This document shows, one piece after another, positions 1 to 8,280 of a stretch of DNA of 64,000 bases. The notes beneath the pieces were generated by a model. The model was not told the origin of the DNA. It worked only from the letters and a program-made list of their open reading frames with translations, and did not search any database. Origin of the DNA: Caulobacter ginsengisoli (GTDB taxonomy: Bacteria > Pseudomonadota > Alphaproteobacteria > Caulobacterales > Caulobacteraceae); the NCBI RefSeq assembly GCF_030814835.1, contig NZ_JAUSVS010000007.1, positions 183,969 through 247,968 of the forward strand, given 5' to 3'. A program made the translations under genes and the position numbers. The number at the start of each line of letters is the position of its first letter. Position 1 is the stretch's first letter.

Positions 1-2
1 TC

Positions 3-461
3 GTCGCCAAGCTGGACGCCATCGACGCGGTCCTGGCCCGCAGCGGCGCCAAGGGCCCCTGGAAAGACGTCGGCCGCGCCCCCTACTTCTTCACCGGCCA
101 CGGCGCCTGGAACAGCGAGGCCTCCGACCTGCTGTCCAAACACCTGGGGGCCGACAAGCTGCTGATCTACAGCCTGCTCTACAACAGCATGATCCAGTTC
201 GACGGCCTGGCCCAGCGCGAGCAGGACCAGTGGACCGTGCTGCAGTCGCTGCGGCGCCAGGACGAACCGATCACCGGCGAGCGCCGCTGGCGCCTGGTCG
301 AGGCCTCGGCCAGCGCCCGCAACACCGGCCGCCTCCTCGAGGCCATCGCCGAGGGCAACCTGGAATTCGCCAAGACCCTGGGGGTCAAGCCGGCCAATGA
401 GCTGAGCAAGCTGGACCTGAAGTCGCGGCCGATCTGCCAGCCGCTGGAGAAGGCGGGCTAA
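3..461 (+). CDS. C-terminal part of an unrecognised protein (5' end outside window)
   Basis: The reading frame is open from the first complete codon at position 3 to a TAA stop at 459-461, giving 152 residues without the N-terminus. Codon use is strongly GC3-biased like the neighbours, so it is a real gene end. The fragment is soluble, fairly charged and shows no signal or membrane segment in the visible part. I recognise no family motif and give no function. It is followed 15 bp later by a palindromic intergenic element. Confidence 0.75.
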   Translation, partial: VAKLDAIDAVLARSGAKGPWKDVGRAPYFFTGHGAWNSEASDLLSKHLGADKLLIYSLLYNSMIQFDGLAQREQDQWTVLQSLRRQDEPITGERRWRLVEASASARNTGRLLEAIAEGNLEFAKTLGVKPANELSKLDLKSRPICQPLEKAG

Positions 462-476
462 ACCACTCCCCACCTC

Positions 477-598
477 CGCTCATCCCCGCGAAAGCGGGGA
501 CCAAGGTGTTTTTCGTAGCGGACTTTCAGCCGCCCGGACCTGTCAGAACCGCCCTCAACAGCAAAAAGCCTGGGTCCCCGCTTTCGCGGGGATGAGCG
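477..598. repeat. MITE-like palindromic element, CCCCGCGAAAGCGGGG family, copy 1
   Basis: Terminal arms of about 28 bp are inverted copies of each other. Each arm contains the perfect hairpin CCCCGC-GAAA-GCGGGG followed by ACCCAGG or ACCAAGG. About 65 bp of non-coding sequence lies between the arms. The first 102 bp match 63814-63915 at about 90 percent by eye, and the arms match those bracketing the nuclease gene at 39807-40170. It lies between the end of the partial gene and the convergent oxidoreductase gene. Confidence 0.85.
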
Positions 599-614
599 GT
601 GTTTGGGTGTTGGC

Positions 615-1619
615 CTACGCCGGCTGCAGGAACAGCCGAACCGGTGGTTCTTCCAGCACGCCCATGTCGTCCAGTGTCGCCCGCACCGCCGTGTCGAGGG
701 CGGTGTGAGGCTCCTCGCCCAGGAAGGCGACCAGCCTGGCGTTGTCGAGGCCAATGGGCTTTTTCCAGAGATAGAGCATCTCCAGCAGCTCGCGCAGGGT
801 CTCGTTGAAGGGCGAGATCAGCCGGATGACCGCCTCCGGGAAGGGCCGGATCGGCAGGTTCGGCTGGTCCAGCACCCGGCGGACCGACTGGGCCAGCCCT
901 TGCGCGCCGCCCAGCCAGTGGCCGGTGAAATGAAAGGCGGCGAAGGCCGGCAGCTCAGCCTCGCGGTCGGCGAGGCGGGCGGCGGTTTCGCCCAGATCAG
1001 GGAGGTAGGCGAAGGCGTGGCCGACATGGCTGGGGCCCGGCGCATAGACGGCGCGGACCCGGCCGCCGCGGCGGATGGTCAGCCAGTCCATGGACTGACC
1101 GCCCGGGCCGGGGCCGAAGAAGTCGCCGGCCCGCAGGACGAGGGTGCGGACACCGTCGCGCTCGGCCGCCTCCCGCAGCATGGCCTCCATGCGCACGCGG
1201 AGCCTGCCCTTGCGGGTCACCGGCTGCTGCGGCGCGGTCTCGCCGATGTTGGCGCCGCTGTCCGGGGCGAAATTGTAGACGCTGGCCGGGAACAGGATGC
1301 GGGCGCCGCTGGCCCTGGCCGCCGCGAGGGTCGAGGCCAGCATCGGGATCACCGTCCCCTTCCAGTTGCGATAGCCGGGCGGGTTGGCGGCGTGGACGAT
1401 CAGGTCCGCGCCTTTCGCCGCCGCGACCACGCTGGCCGCATCCATGGCGTCGCCCTTCACCCAGTCGATGGGCGTACGGGTCCCCATCCGCTCGGCGGCG
1501 GAGGCCGGGTCGCGGGCCAGGGCCCGGACGGTCCAGCCGCGCTTGATCAGGGCGAGCGCGGTGTGGGAGCCGAAGCCGCCGGTGGCGCCGATGACGAGAG
1601 CGGTCTTGGGAGGGGTCAT
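615..1619 (-). CDS. NAD(P)-binding oxidoreductase, NAD-dependent epimerase/SDR type
   Basis: The 334-residue protein opens with a Rossmann fold: residues 5-12 read ALVIGATG, followed by the GGFGSH glycine loop that binds the dinucleotide. Length and layout fit the atypical (extended) short-chain dehydrogenase/epimerase group, with a substrate-binding C-terminal half. The substrate cannot be told from sequence. I chose the ATG at 1617-1619, preceded by GGAGA. An upstream in-frame ATG at 1709 would run through the divergent promoter region and overlap the LysR start. The gene is divergent from a LysR regulator 88 bp away, so it is a plausible regulatory target. Confidence 0.8.
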   Translation of the reverse strand: MTPPKTALVIGATGGFGSHTALALIKRGWTVRALARDPASAAERMGTRTPIDWVKGDAMDAASVVAAAKGADLIVHAANPPGYRNWKGTVIPMLASTLAAARASGARILFPASVYNFAPDSGANIGETAPQQPVTRKGRLRVRMEAMLREAAERDGVRTLVLRAGDFFGPGPGGQSMDWLTIRRGGRVRAVYAPGPSHVGHAFAYLPDLGETAARLADREAELPAFAAFHFTGHWLGGAQGLAQSVRRVLDQPNLPIRPFPEAVIRLISPFNETLRELLEMLYLWKKPIGLDNARLVAFLGEEPHTALDTAVRATLDDMGVLEEPPVRLFLQPA

Positions 1620-1683
1620 GGGGAAGTCTCCTTGCTTGGCTGCAAGATGATCCCGCCGCCGCCTATTCGGAATTGTCGAAAGC

Positions 1684-1698
1684 TGTAGCGCCGCTATA
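1684..1698. promoter_or_regulatory. Candidate LysR operator in divergent promoter
   Basis: TGTAGC-GCC-GCTATA is an imperfect 15-bp inverted repeat with the T-N(11-13)-A form typical of LysR-family sites. It lies 10 bp upstream of the LysR start and about 65 bp upstream of the oxidoreductase start, where an autoregulated divergent switch would be expected. The assignment to this regulator is by position only. Confidence 0.45.
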
Positions 1699-1707
1699 CA
1701 TATCCGC

Positions 1708-2628
1708 ATGGATAGCCGCGGACCGGACTGGGACCTCTACCGCTCGCTGCTGGCGGTGATCGAGACCGGCAGCCTGTCGGGCGCGGCCCGGCGCCTGGGC
1801 CTGGCCCAGCCCACGGTCGGCCGCCATATCGAGGCGCTGGAGGCCAGCCTGGGGGGCCTCTCGCTGTTCACCCGCTCGCCCGGCGGCCTCAACCCCACCG
1901 AGGCGGCCCTGGCGCTGAAGCCCCATGCCGAGGCCATGTCCGCCGCCGCCGCCGCCCTGGTCCGCACCGCCGCCGGCGGGGCCGACCCGGAGCGCGGCGT
2001 CATCCGCATCAGCGCCAGCGAGATCGTCGGCAGCGAGGTGCTGCCCGCCATCCTGGCCGAGTTCCACCGCGAGCATCCGGGCGTGGCCCTGGAGCTGTCG
2101 CCCTCCAACGCGGTGGAGGACCTGCTGCGGCGCGATGTCGACATCGCCGTCCGGATGACCCCGCCCACCCAGGCCGCCCTGACCGCCAAACGCATCGGCA
2201 GCGTGCGGCTGCAGTTCTACGCCCATCGCAGCTATCTGCAGGCCCGGGGCGAGCCGCGCGACCTGGAGGACCTGGCCGCCAACCACAGCCTGATCGGCTA
2301 TGACCGCGTCATCCCCTCGATCCGCACCCTGGACGAGATCATGGGCCGGACGGGCCTGACCATCCATCGCGAGCTATTCGCCTATCGCACCGACAGCGAC
2401 CTGGCCCAGCTGGCGGCGCTCAGGGCCGGGGTCGGGATCTGCGCCTGCCAGCCGGTCATCGCCGCCCGCGACCCCAATCTGGTCCCCATCCTGAACGGCC
2501 AGTTCCAGTTCGAACTGGAGATGTGGGTGGCCATGCACGAGGACCTCAAGGCCAGCCGCCGCATGCGGCTGATGTTCGACCATCTGGTGGCCGGGCTGGC
2601 CGAGTATGTGAAGGAGAGCGCGCGATGA
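1708..2628 (+). CDS. LysR-family transcriptional regulator
   Basis: The 306-residue protein has an N-terminal winged helix-turn-helix at about residues 8-65 (LYRSLLAVIETGSLSGAARR and the following PTVGRHIEALE), then a periplasmic-binding-protein-like effector domain to about residue 300. Length is usual for LysR. Annotations of close relatives vary, so the effector is unknown. It is divergent from the oxidoreductase at 615-1619 and overlaps the next gene by 4 bp (ATGA), so it is translationally coupled to the Gfa-like protein. Confidence 0.88.
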   Translation: MDSRGPDWDLYRSLLAVIETGSLSGAARRLGLAQPTVGRHIEALEASLGGLSLFTRSPGGLNPTEAALALKPHAEAMSAAAAALVRTAAGGADPERGVIRISASEIVGSEVLPAILAEFHREHPGVALELSPSNAVEDLLRRDVDIAVRMTPPTQAALTAKRIGSVRLQFYAHRSYLQARGEPRDLEDLAANHSLIGYDRVIPSIRTLDEIMGRTGLTIHRELFAYRTDSDLAQLAALRAGVGICACQPVIAARDPNLVPILNGQFQFELEMWVAMHEDLKASRRMRLMFDHLVAGLAEYVKESAR

Positions 2629-3095
2629 CCGTGACCCTGCCCGCCTTCCCCATCCACGGCGGCTGCGCCTGCGGGGCGATCCGCTACGAGGTCAGCGGCG
2701 CGCCGATCGGGGTCTTCGCCTGCTGTTGCACCGACTGCCAGAAGCTCACCGGCGCGGCCTTCAGCCTGGCCATGCCGCTGCTGCGCGAGCGCTTCGCCCT
2801 GACCCGGGGCGAGCCGGCGACCTGGGCGCGGACGGCGGAGAGCGGGCGGGTCATCCCGCAACGGTTCTGCGAGGATTGCGGGACCCGGCTCTTCACCGAG
2901 CCGCCGCGCGGACCCCAGACCGTGACCCTGCGGCCGGGCACGCTGGACGACACCGGCTGGCTGGTCCCGGCCGCCGCCTTCTGGACCTCGAGCGCCCAGG
3001 GCTGGACGGGGTTTCCGGAGGGGACGCTGCTCTACGAGCGCGAGCCGGACGACTTCATGCCGGTGGTGCAGAGGTGGCGCGAGATGCTGGCCTGA
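2625..3095 (+). CDS. Gfa/CENP-V family zinc protein
   Basis: The 156-residue protein carries the cysteine pattern of the glutathione-dependent formaldehyde-activating (Gfa) fold: GGCACG near residue 13, CCCTDCQ near residue 36 and CEDCGTR in the middle. These ligate zinc. The family name comes from a Paracoccus formaldehyde-glutathione enzyme. Most members, including this one, have no proven substrate. The start is the ATG in the ATGA overlap with the LysR stop, because longer in-frame starts lie inside the LysR gene. Confidence 0.85.
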   Translation: MTVTLPAFPIHGGCACGAIRYEVSGAPIGVFACCCTDCQKLTGAAFSLAMPLLRERFALTRGEPATWARTAESGRVIPQRFCEDCGTRLFTEPPRGPQTVTLRPGTLDDTGWLVPAAAFWTSSAQGWTGFPEGTLLYEREPDDFMPVVQRWREMLA

Positions 3096-3100
3096 CTACT

Positions 3101-3331
3101 CCGCCCCCGGCGGGGGCGGACGGCCGCTCCGAGGCGCGCCCGCAGCGCGCCCGTGAGCAGCCAGGTGAGGGTTTCCAAGGCCGTGCGGCGACAAGTCGAG
3201 AGTATCAGCCGTCCGCCGTGGCGAGGCGCCTGGCACACAGGCCGCAACCAATCACAGCCGACCACCGCACGGCTTTGGAAACCCTCACCGGACCTCGCTC
3301 TGGCGAGGTCGTCCGCCCCCGCCGGGGGCGG
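3101..3331. repeat. Nested inverted-repeat element of about 230 bp
   Basis: Perfect 22-bp outer arms (3101-3122 and 3310-3331, core CCGCCCCCGGCGGGGGCGG) enclose inner arms of 25 bp with one mismatch (3164-3188 and 3265-3289, core GGTGAGGGTTTCC). The inner loop is about 75 bp. It fills the space between the Gfa gene and the terminator of rplS and has no credible coding frame. Architecture is MITE-like, but no second copy is present in this window. Confidence 0.8.
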
Positions 3332-3335
3332 AATA

Positions 3336-3363
3336 GAAAAAGCCCCGCCGTTTCCAGCGGGGC
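3336..3363 (-). terminator. Rho-independent terminator of trmD-rplS
   Basis: Read on the minus strand, GCCCCGC pairs with GCGGGGC across an 8-nt loop (3342-3363), followed directly by TTTTTC. It lies 28 bp after the rplS stop, the expected place for the end of the operon. Confidence 0.85.
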
Positions 3364-3390
3364 CTCTCGAACTCAAACCTGAACCGAAGC

Positions 3391-3789
3391 CTACTCGGCG
3401 TCGGCTTCCGGCCGCTCGCGGCTGCCCATGGCGCGTTCGGCGATACGGGCGCTCTTCCCGCGGCGGTCGCGCAGGTAATAGAGCTTGGCGCGGCGGACGA
3501 CGCCGCGGCGCTTGACCTCGATGGATTCGATCATCGGGGACATGATCGGGAAGACCCGCTCGACGCCTTCGCCGAAGCTGATCTTGCGGACCGTGAAACT
3601 CTCGTGGAGGCCGGCGCCCTGGCGGCCGATGCAGACGCCTTCATAGGCCTGGATCCGCTCGCGCTCGCCTTCCTTGATCCGCACATTGACGCGGACGGTG
3701 TCGCCGGGCTGGAACTCGGGGGTCTTGCGAAGGGCGGCGAGACGCTCGGTCTCTTCCTTCTCCAGCTGCTTGATCACATTGATCGCCAT
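3391..3789 (-). CDS. rplS: 50S ribosomal protein L19
   Basis: The 132-residue protein starts [13 protein letters not shown] and contains the L19 core ([20 protein letters not shown], then [17 protein letters not shown] and [19 protein letters not shown]). L19 sits at the interface of the large and small ribosomal subunits. The start ATG at 3787-3789 has AAGGAG upstream, which lies within the last codons of trmD. The genes are 4 bp apart and clearly co-transcribed. The short acidic C-terminal tail after the conserved RGK is common in alphaproteobacteria. Confidence 0.98.
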   Translation of the reverse strand: MAINVIKQLEKEETERLAALRKTPEFQPGDTVRVNVRIKEGERERIQAYEGVCIGRQGAGLHESFTVRKISFGEGVERVFPIMSPMIESIEVKRRGVVRRAKLYYLRDRRGKSARIAERAMGSRERPEADAE

Positions 3790-3793
3790 AACT

Positions 3794-4531
3794 CTATTCT
3801 CCTTGGGCTTTGCCGCCCTTTGCCTGTTGATTGGCGAGGTAGGCCGCCCAAAGATCGGGCCGCCGCTCGCGGGTGGTCTCTTCACGCATCTGCTGGCGCC
3901 ATTTGGCGACCTTGCCGTGGTCGCCGGACACCAGCACCTCGGGGATATCCAGCCCTTCGAACGTCCGCGGCCTCGTGTACTGCGGATATTCGAGGAGCCC
4001 GTCCTCGAAGCTTTCGTCACGGATGCTTTCGGCCTGTCCCAGCACACCCGGGACCAGTCGAACGCAGGCCTCGATCACCAGCATCGCCGCGACCTCGCCA
4101 CCGGCCAGGACCGCGTCGCCGACGGCGACCTCCTCGAACCCCCGGGCGTCGAGCACCCGCTGGTCCACCCCCTCGAACCGCCCGCAGAGGACGATGATCC
4201 CCGGCGCCTTGGCCCACTCTCTGACGCGCGCCTGGGTCAGGGGCCGACCCCGGGCGCTCATGCACAAAAGCGGCCGTCCCCGGATCTCCACGCTGTCGAG
4301 CGCAGCCCCGATCACGTCCGCCTTCATCACCTGCCCCGGGCCACCCCCGGCAGGGGTGTCGTCGAGGAAGCCGCGCTTATCCTTGGAAAAGCCGCGAATG
4401 TCCACCGTTTCCAGACTCCACAGGCCTTGTTCGCGCCAGGCCGTGCCGATCAGCGACACGCCGAGCGGGCCGGGGAAGGCTTCCGGGAACATGGTCAGGA
4501 CGGTGGCGTCGAAGGACGTTCGGGGGGACAT
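3794..4531 (-). CDS. trmD: tRNA (guanine-37-N1)-methyltransferase
   Basis: The 245-residue protein transfers methyl from S-adenosylmethionine to G37 of tRNAs, which prevents +1 frameshifting. Visible TrmD features are [14 protein letters not shown] near the N-terminus, the [12 protein letters not shown] loop, and the knotted SPOUT core with [26 protein letters not shown] and PQYTRP. The start ATG at 4529-4531 gives the conserved N-terminus, and longer frames are not TrmD-like. It precedes rplS as in the usual operon, but its normal upstream neighbour rimM is 7.2 kb away. The gene directly upstream (38 bp) is a small exported protein. Confidence 0.97.
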   Translation of the reverse strand: MSPRTSFDATVLTMFPEAFPGPLGVSLIGTAWREQGLWSLETVDIRGFSKDKRGFLDDTPAGGGPGQVMKADVIGAALDSVEIRGRPLLCMSARGRPLTQARVREWAKAPGIIVLCGRFEGVDQRVLDARGFEEVAVGDAVLAGGEVAAMLVIEACVRLVPGVLGQAESIRDESFEDGLLEYPQYTRPRTFEGLDIPEVLVSGDHGKVAKWRQQMREETTRERRPDLWAAYLANQQAKGGKAQGE

Positions 4532-4569
4532 GGGCGCGGCTTGTAGCGCAGCGGGCCCGGACGCGACAG

Positions 4570-5040
4570 CTAGATGACCCCTTCGATGTCGATCGGCTTC
4601 TCGAGTGGCCAGAGCGGACGGCTCACGCGGACCACCCAGGTCTCGCCGCTTGGCTCGAGCAGGTAGCCCCGCCACGAGCCGCGTTGATACAGCCGGACCA
4701 GGACCAGCTTGCGATCCGCGGAATAAAGCGGCTGGATCACCCTGACAGGCCGGCCGTCGGGCGCGGGGCAACTCCCGGTGAGCAGGGGCATTCTCGGACC
4801 GGGCAGCTCCAGCTGCCCCTCCAGGGTTTGCAGCGGCCAGGGCGGCGACGGCTCATCCAGGCGTTCTATGAAGTCGGGAGACAGGGTGTTGCGCAATTCG
4901 TCCCAATCCTCGACGGCCGCCGCGATCACGGCGCAGTCAGCGGAAGGCGCGGGGGCCGGCTGGGCGCTGCTCGGCATCGGCGCCAGTATCATCAGGGCCA
5001 GCAGAGCCGAGCGGGCGACCGTCATTTCGTCTCGCGCCAT
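4570..5040 (-). CDS. Small exported protein of unknown function
   Basis: The 156-residue protein has a signal peptide (hydrophobic [11 protein letters not shown], then a cleavable SSAQP at about residue 26), followed by [12 protein letters not shown] and a soluble domain. It has no recognised family. The order of leader, Cys near the start and a C-terminal beta-rich part recalls the neighbouring exported proteins, although direct similarity is weak. ATG at 5038-5040 has GGAAG close by. An internal ATG at 5023-5025 is an alternative start that keeps the signal peptide. It is last in a run of five tightly packed genes reading into trmD. Confidence 0.7.
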   Translation of the reverse strand: MARDEMTVARSALLALMILAPMPSSAQPAPAPSADCAVIAAAVEDWDELRNTLSPDFIERLDEPSPPWPLQTLEGQLELPGPRMPLLTGSCPAPDGRPVRVIQPLYSADRKLVLVRLYQRGSWRGYLLEPSGETWVVRVSRPLWPLEKPIDIEGVI

Positions 5041-5058
5041 GCTTCCACCCCGGCGTCC

Positions 5059-5625
5059 TCAGGAGATCCAGCCGCCGCCACAGGCCTGGCGGCGCCACTG
5101 ACCGGCGATGCGGCGATAGAAGCATTGGCCGCCCATGGCCGCCAGCGCCCTGCCATGCGAATAGGAGACAACGGCGAGGTCGCCCGCGATCAACGGCTGG
5201 CTCAAGGCGTGCCGATAGGTCCGGCCGCTCGCCGGCGTCAGCGGCGAGCCCAGGGCCCGCCAATCGCAATCGAGACGATAGGGGCCGGGCGAGAGTTCGC
5301 CTTGCAACTCGGCCCGCGCCAGGGCCCGTAGTTCAGGTTCCGTCAGGGCCGGGAAGGTCCGGTGCAGTTCCTTCCGGAAATATTGGGGCAGGCTGATCAG
5401 GCGGGCATAGAGGCTGGGCGGGTTGACGATGCGATGGCCAGGCCATTCCACCCTCGTCGTCCCTTCACCGAAGCCCTGGCTGACCAGCGCCGCGACGGCG
5501 CATTCGTCGGCGTTGGCCCGCACCAAGGGGCCCGGCTCAATCGGTCGCCCCCACTGGCCGAACAGGCCATAGGCCGCCGCGGCCAGGATCGCCGTGACCC
5601 CCAGGACGATGAAGACGGATTTCAT
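5059..5625 (-). CDS. Small exported or anchored protein, CDW-family member
   Basis: The 188-residue protein has an N-terminal hydrophobic segment (residues 4-22) that is a signal peptide or anchor. The visible pattern DECAVAALVSQG near residue 40, YRLDCDWRALG near residue 120, then QPLIAGDLAVV and a final Cys-bearing tail QWRRQACGG is shared with the proteins at 8953-9480 and 9541-10149. Conserved cysteines suggest disulfides in the periplasm. I do not recognise a described family. Neighbouring genes are 17-18 bp away on both sides, which indicates one operon. Confidence 0.7.
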   Translation of the reverse strand: MKSVFIVLGVTAILAAAAYGLFGQWGRPIEPGPLVRANADECAVAALVSQGFGEGTTRVEWPGHRIVNPPSLYARLISLPQYFRKELHRTFPALTEPELRALARAELQGELSPGPYRLDCDWRALGSPLTPASGRTYRHALSQPLIAGDLAVVSYSHGRALAAMGGQCFYRRIAGQWRRQACGGGWIS

Positions 5626-5642
5626 GGCCGCCGGCCCCTCTG

Positions 5643-6050
5643 TCAGTGCTTATCGGGCGCGCCGGGCGGCCGGGCGTCGTCCGCCTCGAGGACCATGGTC
5701 ATCTCCTCGGCGAAGTCGGGGACCGGCGGGGCCGGATAGGTCAGCTCGGCGAGCGCGGCCTGGAAACAGGCAGCGGCCGGGTCGGCGTTGTCCGTCTCGA
5801 CCTTGGCGAACCGGCCGTCGGCATAGCTGAGGATCAGCTTGAACTCCCGCTTCGTCGGACGGGGACCCGGCGAGCAACGGTTCACCAGTTCGGGAATATG
5901 CGGCCCCAGCATCCCGAAGAGCGTCTTGATGCGGAATTCGCTGAACTGCTTCTCGTAGCGCTCGGCGCGGGCCAGGGCCTCGGCATAGCCGGGCGTGGGG
6001 GTGGCCGGGGTGGTGAGGGCGGCGGCGAGGATCAGGGGGAGCAGGAGCAT
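5643..6050 (-). CDS. Small exported protein, paralogue of 6568-6960
   Basis: The 135-residue protein starts with a signal peptide (MLLLPLILAAALTTPATP). It shares EALARAERYE near the mature N-terminus and YPAPPVPDFAEEMTMVLE near the C-terminus with the protein encoded at 6568-6960, so the two are tandem-type duplicates separated by one gene. Each has two cysteines (RCSPG and AACFQAAL) likely to form a disulfide. Function is unknown. The start at 6048-6050 was chosen because the longer frame has no leader and runs into the upstream gene. Confidence 0.7.
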   Translation of the reverse strand: MLLLPLILAAALTTPATPTPGYAEALARAERYEKQFSEFRIKTLFGMLGPHIPELVNRCSPGPRPTKREFKLILSYADGRFAKVETDNADPAAACFQAALAELTYPAPPVPDFAEEMTMVLEADDARPPGAPDKH

Positions 6051-6091
6051 GGGGCGAGCCTCGCATGGGCCTCCGGCGCCGCCTAGCCCCG

Positions 6092-6571
6092 TCAGTCCGT
6101 GGTAACGAAGAGTGTGCGTTCGTCGTCCGCCACCCAGCCGGTCTCGGTCAGGCGAAGGTCCAGGATCACCCCGCCCCACCGGCCTCCGCTGCCGAAGATC
6201 ACGCGCGCGGTCCGCCCGTCCCGGGAAAAGGCGGGCCTGGAAAACCATCGCAGATTCGATGGACCCGGGTAGGTCAGCTGGCGACGGCTGGGCGCGGCGA
6301 GGGTCCAGCCATTGGCCTTGGCCTGCGCGATCCAGCCTGGACATTCGGCCAGGTCGCGTCGCCCGGACGTCATCCGCAGGCCCTTGAATTCATTGGGACC
6401 GCCGGATGGCGGGGCCAGGGTCCGGGTCGGCAGGGCCGTCTGGCTGACGTCCCCCGACGAGAATTCCTGGGTGTCGCGAAGCAAGGCGGCCGCGGCGGCC
6501 AGGACCGCGCATTCGGCGTCGCCGCCGCCGGTCAGGACCGCTCCAGCCAGGATGACGGCGGCCAGGCTCAC
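6092..6571 (-). CDS. Small exported protein of unknown function
   Basis: The 159-residue protein has a short N-terminal leader (MSLAAVILAGAVLTGGG) followed by DAECAVLAAAAALL, resembling the ECA motif of the neighbouring exported family, and a second Cys at AECPGW. The rest (SRPAFSRDGRTARVIFGSGG) has the same 'dyad-then-beta' look as the C-terminal part of the CDW-family proteins. The start ATG overlaps the stop of the upstream gene by 4 bp (ATGA), so translation is coupled. Confidence 0.65.
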   Translation of the reverse strand: MSLAAVILAGAVLTGGGDAECAVLAAAAALLRDTQEFSSGDVSQTALPTRTLAPPSGGPNEFKGLRMTSGRRDLAECPGWIAQAKANGWTLAAPSRRQLTYPGPSNLRWFSRPAFSRDGRTARVIFGSGGRWGGVILDLRLTETGWVADDERTLFVTTD

Positions 6572-6960
6572 CGTCCGCCCGTCAGCTTCATCCGCACCTC
6601 TTCGGCGAAGTCGGGATAGGGCGGGGCGGGATAGGGGAAGCGCTCAAAGGCGTCGGCCATGCAGCGGGCGACCGGGCCGTCGTCGTTGGATTCGATGCGG
6701 TCGAAGCGGCCGGCCTTGAAGCTGATCACCAGGGTGAAGCTGACCGGGGCGGTCATGCCGGCCTCGCACTTGGCGAACAGCGGCTCCATACGGCCGTCGA
6801 GGAAGGGGTCGAGCTTGGCGGCGCGCCAGGCCTCGGCCTTGGCGTCGCTCTCGTAGCGCTCGGCCCGGGCCAGAGCCTCGCCGAAGCCCAGGCTCACAGG
6901 CGGGGGGCCGGCAGGCAGTTGGGCCAGGATCAGGCCGGCGAGAAGCGGGGCGGCGAACAT
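6568..6960 (-). CDS. Small exported protein, paralogue of 5643-6050
   Basis: The 130-residue protein has a signal peptide (MFAAPLLAGLILAQLPAG), then EALARAERYE, a FTLVISFKAGRFDRIESND strand-rich middle and YPAPPYPDFAEEVRMKL near the end. These are the same landmarks as in its paralogue. Two cysteines (AKCEAG and ARCMADAF) are at matching positions. GGAG lies before the ATG. It is the first gene of the five-gene exported-protein run that continues into trmD-rplS. Confidence 0.7.
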   Translation of the reverse strand: MFAAPLLAGLILAQLPAGPPPVSLGFGEALARAERYESDAKAEAWRAAKLDPFLDGRMEPLFAKCEAGMTAPVSFTLVISFKAGRFDRIESNDDGPVARCMADAFERFPYPAPPYPDFAEEVRMKLTGGR

Positions 6961-7006
6961 CGGAAACTCCGGATGGAACGCCGCCCCTTTAGCACGGGGA
7001 TGATGG

Positions 7007-7831
7007 CTAAAGCGCGATCAGCGGCAGCCCCATCAGCGCCTGGACGAACACCGCGATGGCCAGGGCGATGTAGCCGGCGACGAACAGGCCCGTCAGCAGC
7101 CCCGCCGCCTTGCCGAACAGCCGGATGATGACCAGCGCGGCGACCGGGATGATCTGGCTGGCATGGATGCCCAGGAAGTGGGGCGGGCGCAGGTCGCCGC
7201 CGGTGGTCGACCAGCCGAACAGGGGCAGGCCGGCGGCGTCGCTCTGAATCCCGCCGACCCAGTGGCTGGTCTGGGCGCTCATATAGCCGCCGAGGCTGGC
7301 GCCCAGCACGAAGGTGAGGACCAGGCCCCAGCCGAGGGCGGCGCGGAACACCGGGTTGTCGCCGGCGGTGTTGGGCGTCCTCAGGACGGCGATTCCCTGG
7401 ACCAGGGCGGTGGAACTCAGGGCCAGGGCCCCGACCCCCATCACCGCGTAGAGCACGATGGCGGTGAGCGTGGACTGGTTGAAATGCGAGGCCTCGGCGC
7501 GGCTGGCGCGCCAGGCGATGTAGGCCATCTCGCCCAGCGAGGCGACGATCGGCGTCCAGACCGTGTAGCGGCCCCAGCCGGTGCGGGCCCAGCCGCTCGG
7601 CAGACGGGTGAACACCCAGCCGGCCATGAGCAGGAAGATGGCGATCGACAGCTCGAACTTCAGCGGCTTGTCCCAGACATTGACGCCGTTGAACGTGCGC
7701 GGGTCGTGCAGGGCCAGCCAGGCCGTGGGGATCATCATGGCCAGGAAGGCCAGGCCCGCCCAGGTCAGCGGCGGGTTCCAGCCGCGCAGGCCGAGGGCGG
7801 CGGGGCGGGTCTCGGTGTCGAAGGTGGTCAT
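7007..7831 (-). CDS. Multi-pass membrane protein of unknown function
   Basis: The 274-residue protein has about seven hydrophobic helices, starting at LTWAGLAFLAMMIPTAWLAL. It contains WDKPLKFELSIAIF and a central HFLGIHASQIIPVAALVIIR segment with two histidines that could bind a cofactor or metal. I do not recognise the family with certainty. The ATG overlaps the stop of the ABA4-like gene (ATGA), so the two form a coupled operon controlled from the operator region at 8281-8327. Confidence 0.75.
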   Translation of the reverse strand: MTTFDTETRPAALGLRGWNPPLTWAGLAFLAMMIPTAWLALHDPRTFNGVNVWDKPLKFELSIAIFLLMAGWVFTRLPSGWARTGWGRYTVWTPIVASLGEMAYIAWRASRAEASHFNQSTLTAIVLYAVMGVGALALSSTALVQGIAVLRTPNTAGDNPVFRAALGWGLVLTFVLGASLGGYMSAQTSHWVGGIQSDAAGLPLFGWSTTGGDLRPPHFLGIHASQIIPVAALVIIRLFGKAAGLLTGLFVAGYIALAIAVFVQALMGLPLIAL

Positions 7832-8265
7832 GGTGCGCCTTTCCGCATGGCCAGGCGGACCAGCATGAAGGTCAGGTAGCCGCCGGGGCCGAACATGAAG
7901 GTGAAGAGCAGGATGGGGACGACGAGGAAGGCCGAGATGTTCTCCTCGGCGCTCTTGCGGGCGATCCAGCCGCCGACGAAAAGGTCGAAGGCCAGGATAT
8001 GCACCCAGGCGGCCAGCAGGTTGCGGGGATCGGCAAACAGCGTCGCCACCCCGGCCAGGGAGCCGAAGCTGTTGTGCTGCAGGACGCCGACGAAGCCCGG
8101 CGCGATCAGCCAGACATAGCCGGCGGCGAACAGGGCCGGGACCCAGTAGCTGGCGGCCGGATCGACGAAGCGGCGCAGCGGCGTGACGAACCGGGCCAGG
8201 GCCAGGGCCGCCCAGGTGACCAGGGCGATGAGGTTGGCGATGCCGAAAAGCTGGGCGTAGTTCAT
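7828..8265 (-). CDS. ABA4-like membrane protein (DUF4281)
   Basis: The 145-residue protein has four hydrophobic helices and the signature ADPRNLLAAWVHILAFDLFV with GGWIAR following. This matches the bacterial relatives of plant ABA4 (needed for neoxanthin formation). Bacterial function is unknown. The start ATG at 8263-8265 is preceded by GGGAG. An upstream in-frame start would lie within the operator region. A minus-strand promoter TTGACA-17-TATCAG overlaps both operators, so the divergent TetR protein should repress this operon. Confidence 0.8.
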   Translation of the reverse strand: MNYAQLFGIANLIALVTWAALALARFVTPLRRFVDPAASYWVPALFAAGYVWLIAPGFVGVLQHNSFGSLAGVATLFADPRNLLAAWVHILAFDLFVGGWIARKSAEENISAFLVVPILLFTFMFGPGGYLTFMLVRLAMRKGAP

Positions 8266-8280
8266 TTGGCGCTCCCCTTT

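Noticed and set aside
603..1688. A 361-codon plus-strand frame opposite the oxidoreductase
   Set aside because: Its product is an Arg/Gly/Ala-rich shadow without motifs, while the minus strand encodes a clear Rossmann protein.
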